64,000 nt of DNA from Actibacterium atlanticum (GTDB lineage Bacteria; Pseudomonadota; Alphaproteobacteria; Rhodobacterales; Rhodobacteraceae): the NCBI RefSeq assembly GCF_000671395.1, contig NZ_AQQY01000008.1, positions 1 through 64,000 on the forward strand. The letters are read 5' to 3'. Numbering within the stretch: position 1 is the stretch's first letter; the number at the start of each line of letters is the position of its first letter. Shown in pieces: positions 8,407 through 16,466 of this stretch. Below the pieces are notes generated by a model that worked only from the letters and a program-made list of their open reading frames with translations, searched no databases and was not told where the DNA came from. Position numbers and translations under genes: made by a program.

Positions 8407-8430
8407 CCGGAAGTTTTGACACACTTCCGG
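8407..8430. promoter_or_regulatory. Inverted repeat upstream of ffh
   Basis: CCGGAAGT (8407-8414) and ACTTCCGG (8423-8430) are perfect complements, 8 bases apart. They lie about 125 bases upstream of the ffh start and 50 bases beyond the stop of the M15 peptidase gene. It could be an operator or part of a terminator. There is no T-run on the minus strand, so an operator is slightly favoured. Confidence 0.35.
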
Positions 8431-8480
8431 AATTGAGGGGGCAACTATCGCGCGTGCGCGGTGGAGTCAAGGCATTGGCG

Positions 8481-9296
8481 TCATAAACGGGCGCGCTGAA
8501 AATGCATGGCGTCCGCGCCCCACAGGCGAATGGCTGGCAACCAGCCATGGGTTTCCATGATGTCCAGAAAGGCCTGATACGGCGGACCACAGAACAGGGC
8601 CTGAGGGCATTCTGTACGCAGCCCGTTGGGCGCAGCATAAAAATCAATCGCGCAGCCATAAGCGTGCATCGACCAGCTGCTGCCGCCGCGCACACGGCGC
8701 TTGTTATAGGCACCGGCATAGCGATCCAGACCAAGCGCTGTCATTTGCGCGGGGCCATAGTGATTGTGCACCGCAATCAGCGCGGCTTCCAGCGATGGCG
8801 CGGCGTCACGGTGCACCGTGACACGATTGGTTTTCTTGCGCAGGTTCCAATCCAACCGATAGCTGAAGGGCAGTTCGATTGTGATGACACGTTGTGGGAC
8901 CTCGTGCTCGGGGTCACCATAGACGCTTGTGCACTGAGCGCGGGTTGGCAGATCTTCAGGCAGCGTTGTGCCTGTCAGAGGTGTGCGGTCGATCACTTCA
9001 TCCGTGCCGTTGGTGGTGCGATACAAAAAGGCGTTCAGGGCCTCGCCGGTGATGTTGCCATACCACCCGTCAACAAACCCCGGTTCAAACCCGAGCTCAT
9101 TCAAACATGCTTGCAGCACCCCGGTTTTACGCCGGTTCTCGGTCGTGCTTGTCGGGTCGAAGGTGTAGAGCGCGGCGTGTCGTGTCTCAATTTCGCGCAT
9201 CGCGGCTTCGGACATCGCGCCAAGGATTCCATCAATGCCGCCGCCATAAGCACCCGCCGCAGCCATGACCATTTGAAGATGACGATTATCCATCAA
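8481..9296 (-). CDS. M15-family peptidoglycan peptidase with peptidoglycan-binding domain
   Basis: This 271-aa protein combines a peptidoglycan-binding-like repeat at residues 58-92 (LQACLNELGFEPGFVDGWYG) with a C-terminal M15 (VanY/endolysin-type) zinc peptidase domain. The zinc ligands appear to be H211 and D218 in SMHAYGCAIDF and H265 in ADAMHF, with D262 as the likely acid/base. Such enzymes cut L-Ala-D-Glu or D-Ala-D-Ala bonds in the cell wall. No signal peptide is evident, so like phage endolysins it would need a holin or lysis to reach the wall. No other phage gene is nearby. The domain call is good; the specificity is inferred. Confidence 0.78.
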   Translation of the reverse strand: MMDNRHLQMVMAAAGAYGGGIDGILGAMSEAAMREIETRHAALYTFDPTSTTENRRKTGVLQACLNELGFEPGFVDGWYGNITGEALNAFLYRTTNGTDEVIDRTPLTGTTLPEDLPTRAQCTSVYGDPEHEVPQRVITIELPFSYRLDWNLRKKTNRVTVHRDAAPSLEAALIAVHNHYGPAQMTALGLDRYAGAYNKRRVRGGSSWSMHAYGCAIDFYAAPNGLRTECPQALFCGPPYQAFLDIMETHGWLPAIRLWGADAMHFQRARL

Positions 9297-9361
9297 ACAT
9301 ACTCCGTACTAAAATAATTTTCTAAATGCCTGATCAGCATAGCACGGTGCCGCGTGATTCT

Positions 9362-9394
9362 AATACAAAGACGGCCCCGCAGGGCGGGACCGTC
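9362..9394 (-). terminator. Rho-independent terminator of azoR
   Basis: GACGGCCCCGC (9370-9380) and GCGGGACCGTC (9384-9394) pair with one G-T wobble around a 3-base loop. Read on the minus strand, the stem is followed by TTTGTATTA. It lies 22 bases past the azoR stop. Confidence 0.75.
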
Positions 9395-9416
9395 TGAGCC
9401 GTGAGTGAAACGGGGG

Positions 9417-9998
9417 TCAGGCCGCCAGCGCGTCGACCGCGTCATTGGCGGCTTTGATCGTGGCATCGGCATCGCTGGCCATGGCGTCTGCGGCGACGAA
9501 TTCGACATCCGTAATGCCGATAAAGCCCAGAACGTGGCGCACAAAGCCCGAGGCAAAGTCGACATCCGAGCCCAACGGCACGCCGCCCGAAGCAAAGGCG
9601 ACAATCGCGCGCTTGCCTTCCAGCAGCCCTTCGGGGCCGTTTTCGGTATAGCGGAAGGTCACGCCTGCACGGGCGACCAGATCAACCCATGCTTTAAACG
9701 CGGCCGGAACGCCGAAGTTATAGACGGGAATGCCGATAACCACGGTGTCAGCGGCCTGCAATTCTGCGATCAGGCTGTCGGACAGTTCAAGCGCGGCCTT
9801 TTGCACATCGCTGCGGTCGTCAGCGGGGGTAAAGTTCGCACCGACCCAGGATTCGTCGATCTGGGGCAGGGCCTCGGTCAGGTCGCGGGTGGTGATTGTT
9901 GCTTCAGCGAAGCGGTCAATGATGCGGTCGGTCAGCTGGCGGGTGATCGAACCTTCTTTGCGGGCGGATGCGTCGATGCGCAGAATGTGCTTGGCCAT
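9417..9998 (-). CDS. azoR: FMN-dependent NADH-azoreductase
   Basis: This 193-aa flavodoxin-like protein matches AzoR, a homodimeric FMN enzyme that reduces quinones and azo compounds with NADH. Segments seen are the FMN phosphate-binding LRIDASARKEGSITRQL, then IGIPVYNFGVPAAFKAWVDL, then AFASGGVPLG. The ATG at 9998 has AGGAGT in front; codons further upstream overlap the divergent LysR gene. A LysR-type gene is transcribed away from it across a 96-base spacer, which suggests regulation by that protein. Confidence 0.92.
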   Translation of the reverse strand: MAKHILRIDASARKEGSITRQLTDRIIDRFAEATITTRDLTEALPQIDESWVGANFTPADDRSDVQKAALELSDSLIAELQAADTVVIGIPVYNFGVPAAFKAWVDLVARAGVTFRYTENGPEGLLEGKRAIVAFASGGVPLGSDVDFASGFVRHVLGFIGITDVEFVAADAMASDADATIKAANDAVDALAA

Positions 9999-10018
9999 GG
10001 TGTACTCCTGTTCATATC

Positions 10019-10043
10019 TCTTGCGAAAAAGATAAGTCTTGCG
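10019..10043. promoter_or_regulatory. Direct repeat in the azoR-LysR divergent promoter region
   Basis: TCTTGCG occurs at 10019-10025 and again at 10037-10043, 18 bases apart. It lies in the spacer between the divergent azoR and LysR-family genes, 21 bases before the azoR start. It is a candidate LysR recognition element, judged by position alone. Confidence 0.35.
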
Positions 10044-10094
10044 TGAATGAACACAATCGTCAATAATCAACATGATCTGTGGATAGGTGCACAT

Positions 10095-10976
10095 ATGGAT
10101 ATCGACAATTGGGATGAGGTCCGAACCGCTTTTCAGGTGGCGCGGCTGGGAACGGTCAGCGGCGCGGCCGAGGTGCTGGGCGTGCACCATGCCACGGTGA
10201 TCCGCCATATTGATGCGCTTGAAGGCCGTTTGGGGGTCAAGCTGTTCCAACGCCACGCGCGCGGCTACACGCCGACCGATGCGGGGCTGGACCTGTTGCA
10301 GGTGGCGCAGGCCACGGCGGATCAGTTTGAACAGCTGGCTGGGCGATTACACGGTGCAGGTGCGGCGATGACGGGCGAACTGGTGATCACCTCGGTCGAC
10401 AGTGTTTCGCCGCTGCTGTTGCCCACCATCGCCACCTTCCAAGAGGAAAACCCGGATCTTGAAATCAAGCTGATCACCGATTCACGCCTGTTCCGGCTGG
10501 AATATGGCGAGGCCCATGTCGCCGTGCGTGCCGGGGCTAAGCCGCAGGATCCCGATAACATCGTCCAATCGCTGGCGGACCTGTCCATGGCGGTGTTTGG
10601 GCATCGCAGCTATGTCGAAAAGCACGGCATACCAGAAGGGCGTGCCGAATTCTGCAATCACCGCTTTATCGGGCACACCGATGAAACCCACCGGGCGTCT
10701 TTTTATCAATGGATGCGCGAAAACGTTCCGGCTGAAAACATCGCGCTGAAAATGTCCAACATGAATGATGGCTATCACGCCGTGATCAATGGCTGTGGGC
10801 TGGGCTTTGTGCCGGGCTGGATGGCGCGCGGCAACCCCGACCTGATCGAGGTATTGCCGCCGATCCCCGAGTGGAGCGCCAACCTGTGGCTGGTCACCCA
10901 TGTGGACCTTCATCGCACGGCCAAGGTGCAGGGTTTCACTACCGCCCTGAAAGAGGCCGCAAAAGGCTGGCCTTAG
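10095..10976 (+). CDS. LysR-family transcriptional regulator
   Basis: This 293-aa protein has an N-terminal winged helix-turn-helix (residues 1-60). The recognition region is ARLGTVSGAAEVLGVHHATV, followed by LEGRLGVKLFQRHARGYTPT. A substrate-binding-like effector domain fills the rest. I chose the ATG at 10095, which places the helix-turn-helix at the usual distance from the N-terminus; an ATG at 10047 would add 16 residues. It is divergent from azoR, its likely target, and probably autoregulated. The effector may be a quinone or other electrophile, by analogy only. Confidence 0.9.
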   Translation: MDIDNWDEVRTAFQVARLGTVSGAAEVLGVHHATVIRHIDALEGRLGVKLFQRHARGYTPTDAGLDLLQVAQATADQFEQLAGRLHGAGAAMTGELVITSVDSVSPLLLPTIATFQEENPDLEIKLITDSRLFRLEYGEAHVAVRAGAKPQDPDNIVQSLADLSMAVFGHRSYVEKHGIPEGRAEFCNHRFIGHTDETHRASFYQWMRENVPAENIALKMSNMNDGYHAVINGCGLGFVPGWMARGNPDLIEVLPPIPEWSANLWLVTHVDLHRTAKVQGFTTALKEAAKGWP

Positions 10977-10985
10977 GCCTTTTGG
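10961..10985 (+). terminator. Possible weak terminator at the end of the LysR gene
   Basis: AAAAGGC (10961-10967) and GCCTTTT (10977-10983) pair around a loop that includes the stop codon. The U-tract is only four bases long and is interrupted afterwards. Confidence 0.35.
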
Positions 10986-11054
10986 TTGACGCGGCTCAAA
11001 GCGCCCGCACGGGCAGGCTGATATGATCCTTCCATTCCAAAGATGGGAGGACAG

Positions 11055-11552
11055 ATGCCTGCACATAGCAAAGCAGAATTGCTAGACCTGAGTCAGAACG
11101 AATTTTCAAAGCTAGAGGCGCTTCTTGATACAATCCCGCCAGAACTGGCGGCAAAGAAATGCGTCGATCAGACCTCGATAAAGGATGTTATCGCGCACCG
11201 CGCCTATTGGATACGGCTGTTCATGGGCTGGTATGCCGACGGTCAGGCGGGCAAAGACGTCAGCTTTCCGGCTGACGGGTACACTTGGAACCAGTTGAAC
11301 GACTTCAATGAACGCATTCGCGCGTCACAGGGTCATTTGTCGTGGGCGGCCGCGCGGGCTTTGTTGCGGGCGTCGCATGCGGTGCTGATCGATTTTCTGG
11401 GGCGGCTGGATGACGATGCCCTTTATGCCGCGCCGATGAAAGGCGCCAAGAACCATTGGACGACGGGCCGCTGGGCCGAGGCCGCCGGAGCGTCGCATTA
11501 CCGATCTGCGGCAAAGTTTGTACAGCGGTGCAATCGGGAACTGGCGGCTTAA
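11055..11552 (+). CDS. ClbS/DfsB-family four-helix-bundle protein
   Basis: This 165-aa protein resembles the ClbS/DfsB (DinB-like) four-helix bundles. It begins MPAHSKAELLDLSQNEFSKL and contains TSIKDVIAHRAYWIRLFMGW, ELA..DGYTWNQLNDFNE-type spacing, and a C-terminal HYRSAAKFVQ helix. ClbS protects E. coli against colibactin, but most relatives have no known role. GGGAGG 6 bases before the ATG supports this start. It converges with the ArsR gene, overlapping it by 4 bases. Confidence 0.72.
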   Translation: MPAHSKAELLDLSQNEFSKLEALLDTIPPELAAKKCVDQTSIKDVIAHRAYWIRLFMGWYADGQAGKDVSFPADGYTWNQLNDFNERIRASQGHLSWAAARALLRASHAVLIDFLGRLDDDALYAAPMKGAKNHWTTGRWAEAAGASHYRSAAKFVQRCNRELAA

Positions 11553-11869
11553 CCGTCCAATTCGCTCTGCAAAAACTTTTCAAACGCGTCCAGATTGACC
11601 GCCTCGAACTGGCCAAAACTTTGCATCCAGATCGACGCATCGCGTAGGGCATCGGGGTCCAGCTTGCACCATTTCACGCGGCCACGCTTTTCCTGATTGA
11701 TCAGCCCTGCCTTGGTCAGGATGGTCAGGTGTTTGGAAATGGCGGCCAGAGACATCTCAAACGGCTCGGCAACATCGGTGACAGCCATATCATCCTCCAG
11801 CAGCATCTCAAGGATCTGTCGGCGGGTGGGGTCGGCCAATGCCGCGAAAATCTGATCAAGCTGCGCCAT
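11549..11869 (-). CDS. ArsR-family winged-helix repressor
   Basis: This 106-aa protein is a small ArsR-type winged-helix regulator. It has FAALADPTRRQILEMLLE at the start, then the recognition helix in MSLAAISKHLTILTKAGLI, then the wing QEKRGRVKWCKLDP. No metal-binding CxC pair is seen near the recognition helix, so it is probably not a metal sensor. Members of this branch often sit beside an SRPBCC gene; none is present here. It is divergent from the DMT transporter gene, 104 bases away, a candidate target. Confidence 0.9.
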   Translation of the reverse strand: MAQLDQIFAALADPTRRQILEMLLEDDMAVTDVAEPFEMSLAAISKHLTILTKAGLINQEKRGRVKWCKLDPDALRDASIWMQSFGQFEAVNLDAFEKFLQSELDG

Positions 11870-11973
11870 GCCCCTTGGTAACCCGGATTAACGGCTGGGA
11901 AAAGCGCAGGTTCCGGATTGACCCGGCGACCCGCCCATGGCCTACGTGTTATGTCACGAACACGAGGTGGGTC

Positions 11974-12879
11974 ATGAGTTTGGTCAACTGGGCGGTGATT
12001 GTCCTGCTGGGGATCGGCTGGGGCTCGTCTTTCTTCTTTAACGAGGTGCTGCTGCGCGAACTGGGCCCGTTTGGCCTGTCGCTGGGTCGGGTCGGCCTTG
12101 GCGCGCTGGGCTGCTGGATTTATCTGGCGGCCACCGGAGGCTTGCGGGGCGCATCTATGCGTGAGGCGCGGCAGTTCCTGCTAATCGGGCTGGTGCAATA
12201 CGGGCTGCCGTTTTCGATCTATGCGCTGGCACAACAGTATATCACCGGGGGTGCTGCGGGCATCATCAACGCGCTGACCCCGGTGATGGTGGTGATCGTG
12301 GCCCATTTCTGGCCGGGCCGCGAACGCGCGACTGTGCTGAAATCCATCGGGGTGGCCATCGGCTTCAGCGGGATCGTTTTGCTGGCCGTGCCCGCGTTGC
12401 AAGCGGGTGGGGGATCACAGCTCTGGGCGATCCTCTTCGCCGCGCTGGCGCCGGTGTGCTACGCCATCGCTGTGAACTATACCAAAGCTGTCACGGGCGT
12501 GCCCCACGCCGCGATGGCGGCCTGGGGGCTCACTATGGCGACGCTCTTTCTGGCCCCGGTCACGCTGATCATGGAGGGCGTTCCGGTTGTCACACGGCCT
12601 GAAAGCTGGGCGTCACTGGCGATGGTTGGCTTTGTTCTGACATCCGCCTCGTTCATCGTGTTCTACTGGGTTTTGGCGCGGGTTGGGCCTCTCGCAACCT
12701 CGACGGTAACCTATGTCGCGCCCATCTCGGCGGTGCTGTTGGGCGTGTGGTTTTTGAACGAACAGCTGCTTTGGCCACAGCTGGCGGGCATGGGCGCGAT
12801 ATTTACCGCGCTTCTGTTGATCGACGGACGTCTGGTGCGGCTGTTGCGCCCCAAAGGCAATCATCAACCAGATGGTTGA
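11974..12879 (+). CDS. EamA/DMT-family transporter
   Basis: This 301-aa protein has about ten hydrophobic segments and two EamA repeats, the layout of drug/metabolite exporters such as RhaT and YdcZ-type permeases. Typical segments are LLGIGWGSSFFFNEVLL at the N-terminus, AGIINALTPVMVVIVAHF closing the first half, and STVTYVAPISAVLLGVWFLNE in the second. The ATG at 11974 has GAGGTGGG in front and begins the first helix properly. The substrate is unknown. The ArsR gene diverging from it may control it. Confidence 0.88.
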   Translation: MSLVNWAVIVLLGIGWGSSFFFNEVLLRELGPFGLSLGRVGLGALGCWIYLAATGGLRGASMREARQFLLIGLVQYGLPFSIYALAQQYITGGAAGIINALTPVMVVIVAHFWPGRERATVLKSIGVAIGFSGIVLLAVPALQAGGGSQLWAILFAALAPVCYAIAVNYTKAVTGVPHAAMAAWGLTMATLFLAPVTLIMEGVPVVTRPESWASLAMVGFVLTSASFIVFYWVLARVGPLATSTVTYVAPISAVLLGVWFLNEQLLWPQLAGMGAIFTALLLIDGRLVRLLRPKGNHQPDG

Positions 12880-13003
12880 ATAACGGATTTCCACCCTGTT
12901 AGCGCCTATCAGCCCGCCCGGGGTGGTTGCGACAACGCGACGCCCGCCAAAATATCGTTTCAAATCAGTGGCTTGCTGCGTTCGCATTCGCCGTTCTTCT
13001 TGC

Positions 13004-13032
13004 TTGACTCTGGCACCCCCTGTTCCTAGGTT
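13004..13032 (+). promoter_or_regulatory. Sigma-70-type promoter of the atp F0 operon
   Basis: TTGACT (13004-13009) and TAGGTT (13027-13032) are separated by 17 bases. They lie 30 bases before the atpI start. This is the best promoter match seen in the window. Confidence 0.65.
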
Positions 13033-13061
13033 CGCGGCGACTGTCCAGGGGGCGTTCGTGA

Positions 13062-13391
13062 ATGGTAGATCCGGAAGATAAAGAGCGACTTTCACAGCTC
13101 GATGCGCGGATCGAAGAGCTGAAAGATGCTCAACACCCATCCAAACCCCACCAGGAAGAACACTATTCTCAGGCGCAGGTCGCTTGGCGGATGGTAACAG
13201 AGCTTGTAGCCGGTCTCGCGATTGGCTTTGGCATCGGATACGGGCTGGATCTGGTCTTTGGGACCTCACCGCTCTTGATGGTGCTGTTCATATTGCTTGG
13301 CTTTGTGGCCGGGGTGCAGGTGATGCTGCGATCCGCCCAAGAGCTGCAACAACAGAATTCGGCCAAGGCCGATGAGGACGAGAGGGACTGA
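13062..13391 (+). CDS. atpI: ATP synthase accessory protein AtpI
   Basis: This 109-aa protein matches the AtpI/AtpZ family that helps assemble the c-ring of the F0 sector. It has a charged N-terminal half and two transmembrane segments, [20 protein letters not shown] and [19 protein letters not shown], joined by a short GTSP turn. CAGGGGG precedes the ATG. It is the first gene of the F0 operon, 2 bases before atpB. Confidence 0.9.
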   Translation: MVDPEDKERLSQLDARIEELKDAQHPSKPHQEEHYSQAQVAWRMVTELVAGLAIGFGIGYGLDLVFGTSPLLMVLFILLGFVAGVQVMLRSAQELQQQNSAKADEDERD

Positions 13392-13393
13392 AC

Positions 13394-14149
13394 GTGGCAA
13401 CCGAAGCACATGGCGAAGAAGCAGGCCTGGTATTCCACCCGATGGATCAGTTCATCATCAAACCTCTGTTTGGTGGCGATACGATCCACTGGTATACCCC
13501 GACGAACGCGACCCTGTGGATGGGCATCACCATCGTCGCGATCTTCCTGCTGCTGGTGATCGGCACCCGTGGCCGTGCTCAGGTGCCCTCGCGCGTGCAG
13601 TCGATCGGCGAACTGGCTTACGGTTTCGTCTATCAGATGGTTGAGGATGTTGCCGGTAAGGACGCGATCAAGTTCTTCCCCTACATCATGACCCTGTTCA
13701 TGTTCATCGTTGTGGCCAACTTCCTTGGTCTGATCCCGATGTCGTTCACCACCACCTCGCACTTCGCGGTGACACTGGTGCTGGCGCTGGCAGTGTTTTT
13801 CACCGTCACCATCGTTGGCTTCGTCAAGAACGGCGCTGCATTCCTCGGCCTGTTCTGGGTCAGCTCGGCACCGCTGCCGCTGCGCCCGATCCTGGCGGTC
13901 ATCGAACTGATTTCTTACTTTGTGCGCCCTGTCAGCCACTTCATCCGTCTTGCTGGTAACGTTATGGCCGGCCACGCGGTGATCAAAGTGTTCGCTGGCT
14001 TCGCACAGGTTACCACCGTGGCCCCGCTGGCCGTGGTGGCGATCACCGCAATGTATGGTCTTGAGGTCCTGGTGGCCTTCATTCAGGCCTACGTCTTTAC
14101 CATTCTGACCTGCGTGTACCTGAAGGACGCTCTGCATCCGTCGCACTAA
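13394..14149 (+). CDS. atpB: ATP synthase F0 subunit a
   Basis: Subunit a (251 aa) forms the two half-channels that load protons onto the c-ring. The essential arginine lies in [32 protein letters not shown] and a C-terminal [17 protein letters not shown] are typical. The start is a GTG at 13394, 2 bases after the atpI stop. It is followed by atpE after 53 bases. Confidence 0.97.
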   Translation: MATEAHGEEAGLVFHPMDQFIIKPLFGGDTIHWYTPTNATLWMGITIVAIFLLLVIGTRGRAQVPSRVQSIGELAYGFVYQMVEDVAGKDAIKFFPYIMTLFMFIVVANFLGLIPMSFTTTSHFAVTLVLALAVFFTVTIVGFVKNGAAFLGLFWVSSAPLPLRPILAVIELISYFVRPVSHFIRLAGNVMAGHAVIKVFAGFAQVTTVAPLAVVAITAMYGLEVLVAFIQAYVFTILTCVYLKDALHPSH

Positions 14150-14202
14150 GGTCCGACCCGCAACATACCTAATCTAAACTTCCAACCGTAAGGAGATATC
14201 AC

Positions 14203-14427
14203 ATGGAAGGCGATCTCGCACACATCGGCGCAGGCCTGGCAGCAATCGGCTCGGGCGCAGCCGCAATCGGTGTTGGCAACGTGGCAGGCAACTTCCTGTC
14301 GGGCGCTCTGCGCAACCCCTCGGCCGCTGGCGGCCAGACTGCTACTCTGTTCATCGGTATCGCGTTTGCAGAAGCGCTGGGGATCTTCTCGTTCCTCGTT
14401 GCTCTGCTGCTGATGTTCGCAGTCTAA
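14203..14427 (+). CDS. atpE: ATP synthase F0 subunit c
   Basis: This 74-aa hairpin of two membrane helices builds the rotor ring. The N-terminal helix carries the glycine/alanine-rich [19 protein letters not shown]. The second helix carries the proton-binding carboxylate E57 in [12 protein letters not shown] glutamate here is compatible with H+ use, and no complete Na+ motif is seen. AAGGAG lies 7 bases before the ATG. Confidence 0.97.
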   Translation: MEGDLAHIGAGLAAIGSGAAAIGVGNVAGNFLSGALRNPSAAGGQTATLFIGIAFAEALGIFSFLVALLLMFAV

Positions 14428-14504
14428 TCCAACGAACCAATCCTTACGGCTGGGTGGATGCTTTGCGCATCCACCCGGTGTAACCGGGGTTCCTGGAGGA
14501 CGAC

Positions 14505-15080
14505 ATGGCAGATACAACGCATGACGCGGCGCACGCCGCACACGGGGCAGCCGACGCCGCCTATGCCGCCACTGAATCGGCCGGCATGCCGCAGCTCGAC
14601 TTCTCGACCTACCCAAACCAGGTCTTCTGGCTGGTTATCACGATCGTCGTGATCTATCTGATCCTGTCGCGCGTTGCGTTGCCTCGGATCGGCGCCGTTC
14701 TGGCTGACCGCCAGGGCACGATCACCAACGACATCGCGGCCGCCGAAGAACTGAAGCTGAAAGCGCAGGAAGCGGAAGAGGCTTATAACCAAGCTCTCGC
14801 CGATGCCCGCCTTGAGGCACAAAAGATTATCGCCGATGCAAAGGCTGAAATTCAGGCTGACCTGGATGATGCTACCGCAAAGGCAGATGCTCAGATCTCT
14901 GCCAAAACGGCAGAGTCGGAAAAGCGTATCGCTGAGATCCGCGCCGGCGCAGACCAGAGCGTCACCGAAGTTGCAAAAGACACTGCCAAGGCAATTGTTG
15001 ATGCCCTGGGCCACGGCGATGCTGCCGGTCCGAAGATCATCAACAGCACGGTTGGCCGTCTGACCGGAGGGGAAGAATGA
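14505..15080 (+). CDS. ATP synthase F0 subunit b'
   Basis: This 191-aa protein is one of two b-type stator subunits, as in photosynthetic and other alphaproteobacteria. A His/Ala-rich N-terminal stretch precedes the membrane anchor near residues 40-60 ([20 protein letters not shown]). A long charged amphipathic helix follows. The stop overlaps the start of atpF. GGAGGA precedes the ATG. Confidence 0.93.
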   Translation: MADTTHDAAHAAHGAADAAYAATESAGMPQLDFSTYPNQVFWLVITIVVIYLILSRVALPRIGAVLADRQGTITNDIAAAEELKLKAQEAEEAYNQALADARLEAQKIIADAKAEIQADLDDATAKADAQISAKTAESEKRIAEIRAGADQSVTEVAKDTAKAIVDALGHGDAAGPKIINSTVGRLTGGEE

Positions 15081-15634
15081 TGAAGAAACTCAGCGTTCTT
15101 TTCGCCGTCGCAGGCACGCCGGCTCTGGCTGCAAGCGGTCCTTTCTTCTCGTTGGGCAACACAGACTTTGTCGTGCTGCTGGCCTTCCTGCTGTTCATCG
15201 GCGTTCTGGTGTACTTCAAAGTACCCGGCATGCTGGGCGGGATGCTGGACAAGCGTGCAGACGACATCCGCAGCGAGCTGGAACAAGCCAAAGCGCTGCG
15301 CGAAGAAGCTCAGACCATTCTGGCCTCCTATGAGCGTAAGCAACAGGAAGTCAAAGAACAGTCCGAGCGTATCGTCGCCCACGCCCGTGAAGAAGCCGAA
15401 GCTGCAGCAGTGCAAGCCAAAGACGATCTTGCCGCCTCGATCGAACGTCGTTTGCAGGCCGCCGAAGATCAAATCGCATCGGCCGAAGCTACGGCTGTTC
15501 GCGAAGTGCGTGACCGCGCCGTAGCCGTGGCCGTTCAGGCCGCCTCGGAAGTGATCACCAAGCGTATCAGCGATGAAAAAAGCGATGCTTTGATCGACGA
15601 TGCGATTGCACAGGTGGGTGCCAAGCTGCACTAA
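15077..15634 (+). CDS. atpF: ATP synthase F0 subunit b
   Basis: This 185-aa stator subunit has a membrane segment near residues 30-50 ([19 protein letters not shown]) and a long coiled-coil arm that reaches F1. The first residues resemble a signal peptide, as is usual for this subunit in the group. Two adjacent ATG codons start it at 15077 and 15080, and the first overlaps the b' stop by ATGA. It is the last gene of the operon and is followed by a strong terminator. No F1 genes follow. Confidence 0.94.
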   Translation: MMKKLSVLFAVAGTPALAASGPFFSLGNTDFVVLLAFLLFIGVLVYFKVPGMLGGMLDKRADDIRSELEQAKALREEAQTILASYERKQQEVKEQSERIVAHAREEAEAAAVQAKDDLAASIERRLQAAEDQIASAEATAVREVRDRAVAVAVQAASEVITKRISDEKSDALIDDAIAQVGAKLH

Positions 15635-15653
15635 GCCGCCGCACAGAAACACG

Positions 15654-15682
15654 AAAAAACCCGGCCACGTGCCGGGTTTTTT
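15654..15682. terminator. Bidirectional terminator between atpF and the OmpA-like gene
   Basis: AAAAAACCCGGC (15654-15665) and GCCGGGTTTTTT (15671-15682) are perfect complements around a 5-base loop. The T-run on both strands suits the convergent genes on either side. Confidence 0.9.
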
Positions 15683-15706
15683 GTTGTTTAAACCTGCAAC
15701 ACCCGA

Positions 15707-16357
15707 TCAGCTGTACGGGGTAATGACAATCTCGACGCGGCGGTTCTGGGCGCGGCCTTCCTCGGACAGGTTCGAGGCCACCGGCTGTTCCTCACCGCGT
15801 CCGGTGGCGTCCAGACGTGTCACCGACACGCCATTGTTCACCAACACATCCGCAACGGCCTGGGCGCGGTCCAATGACAAGGTGGCGTTATACCCAGCTG
15901 AGCCGGTGTTGTCGGTGTGGCCGATGATCTCGACGGCGGATTGGTCATATTTGTTCAGGCTATCCGCCAGAATCGCAAGATCGGCTTCCAGCGCGACGTT
16001 CAGCGCGGCACTGTCGATGGCGAACAGGATGTCCTGGGGCATGGTCACCACCAGTTGCCCACCGGTGTTGCTTACGGTGATGGCATCATTGCCAAAACGC
16101 TGTTCCAGATCGCGGGCCTGCGCATCCAGCTGCGCCCCGCCATAGGCCCCCAATGCGCCCCCGATAACGCCGCCCAGCAGGGCACTTCCAGCGTCTTCGG
16201 TTGCGGCGCCAACGGCCACGGCACCGGCAATCGCGCCCAGCAAAGCGCCTTCCTTGGTGCGGGCATTTTCATCGGGGTTGTAGCTGTCGACATCGGTGCA
16301 GGCGGAAAGCGCCAATGCTCCGACCAGAACGGCGGGAAGAGTATAGGTTGTACGCAT
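15707..16357 (-). CDS. OmpA-family lipoprotein with glycine-zipper segment
   Basis: This 216-aa protein has a lipoprotein signal ending LSAC, with C20 the lipidated residue. A glycine-zipper segment follows (GALLGAIAGAVAVGAATED and GGVIGGALGAYGG). The C-terminal domain is OmpA-type and binds peptidoglycan: VEIIGHTDNTG, LDRAQAVADVL and RRVEIVI. It probably sits in the outer membrane and tethers it to the cell wall, like YiaD. It is a single-gene unit converging on the atp operon. Confidence 0.9.
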   Translation of the reverse strand: MRTTYTLPAVLVGALALSACTDVDSYNPDENARTKEGALLGAIAGAVAVGAATEDAGSALLGGVIGGALGAYGGAQLDAQARDLEQRFGNDAITVSNTGGQLVVTMPQDILFAIDSAALNVALEADLAILADSLNKYDQSAVEIIGHTDNTGSAGYNATLSLDRAQAVADVLVNNGVSVTRLDATGRGEEQPVASNLSEEGRAQNRRVEIVITPYS

Positions 16358-16466
16358 GAGGCTGCCTCTTTTCTTGATCCCTTACGGGTTATGGCAAGAA
16401 TATAGGAAGCTTGGGACCGCATTCCATGGGGAATGCCGCGCGCCCATGCCCCGCGCGGCAATCCGC

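Noticed and set aside
8284-8480. 4.5S RNA gene beside ffh
   Set aside because: The conserved GGAAGGCAGCAG-type core was not found here.
8481-9296. Prophage remnant around the M15 peptidase
   Set aside because: No integrase, capsid, tail or holin gene is present; the neighbours are ordinary chromosomal genes.
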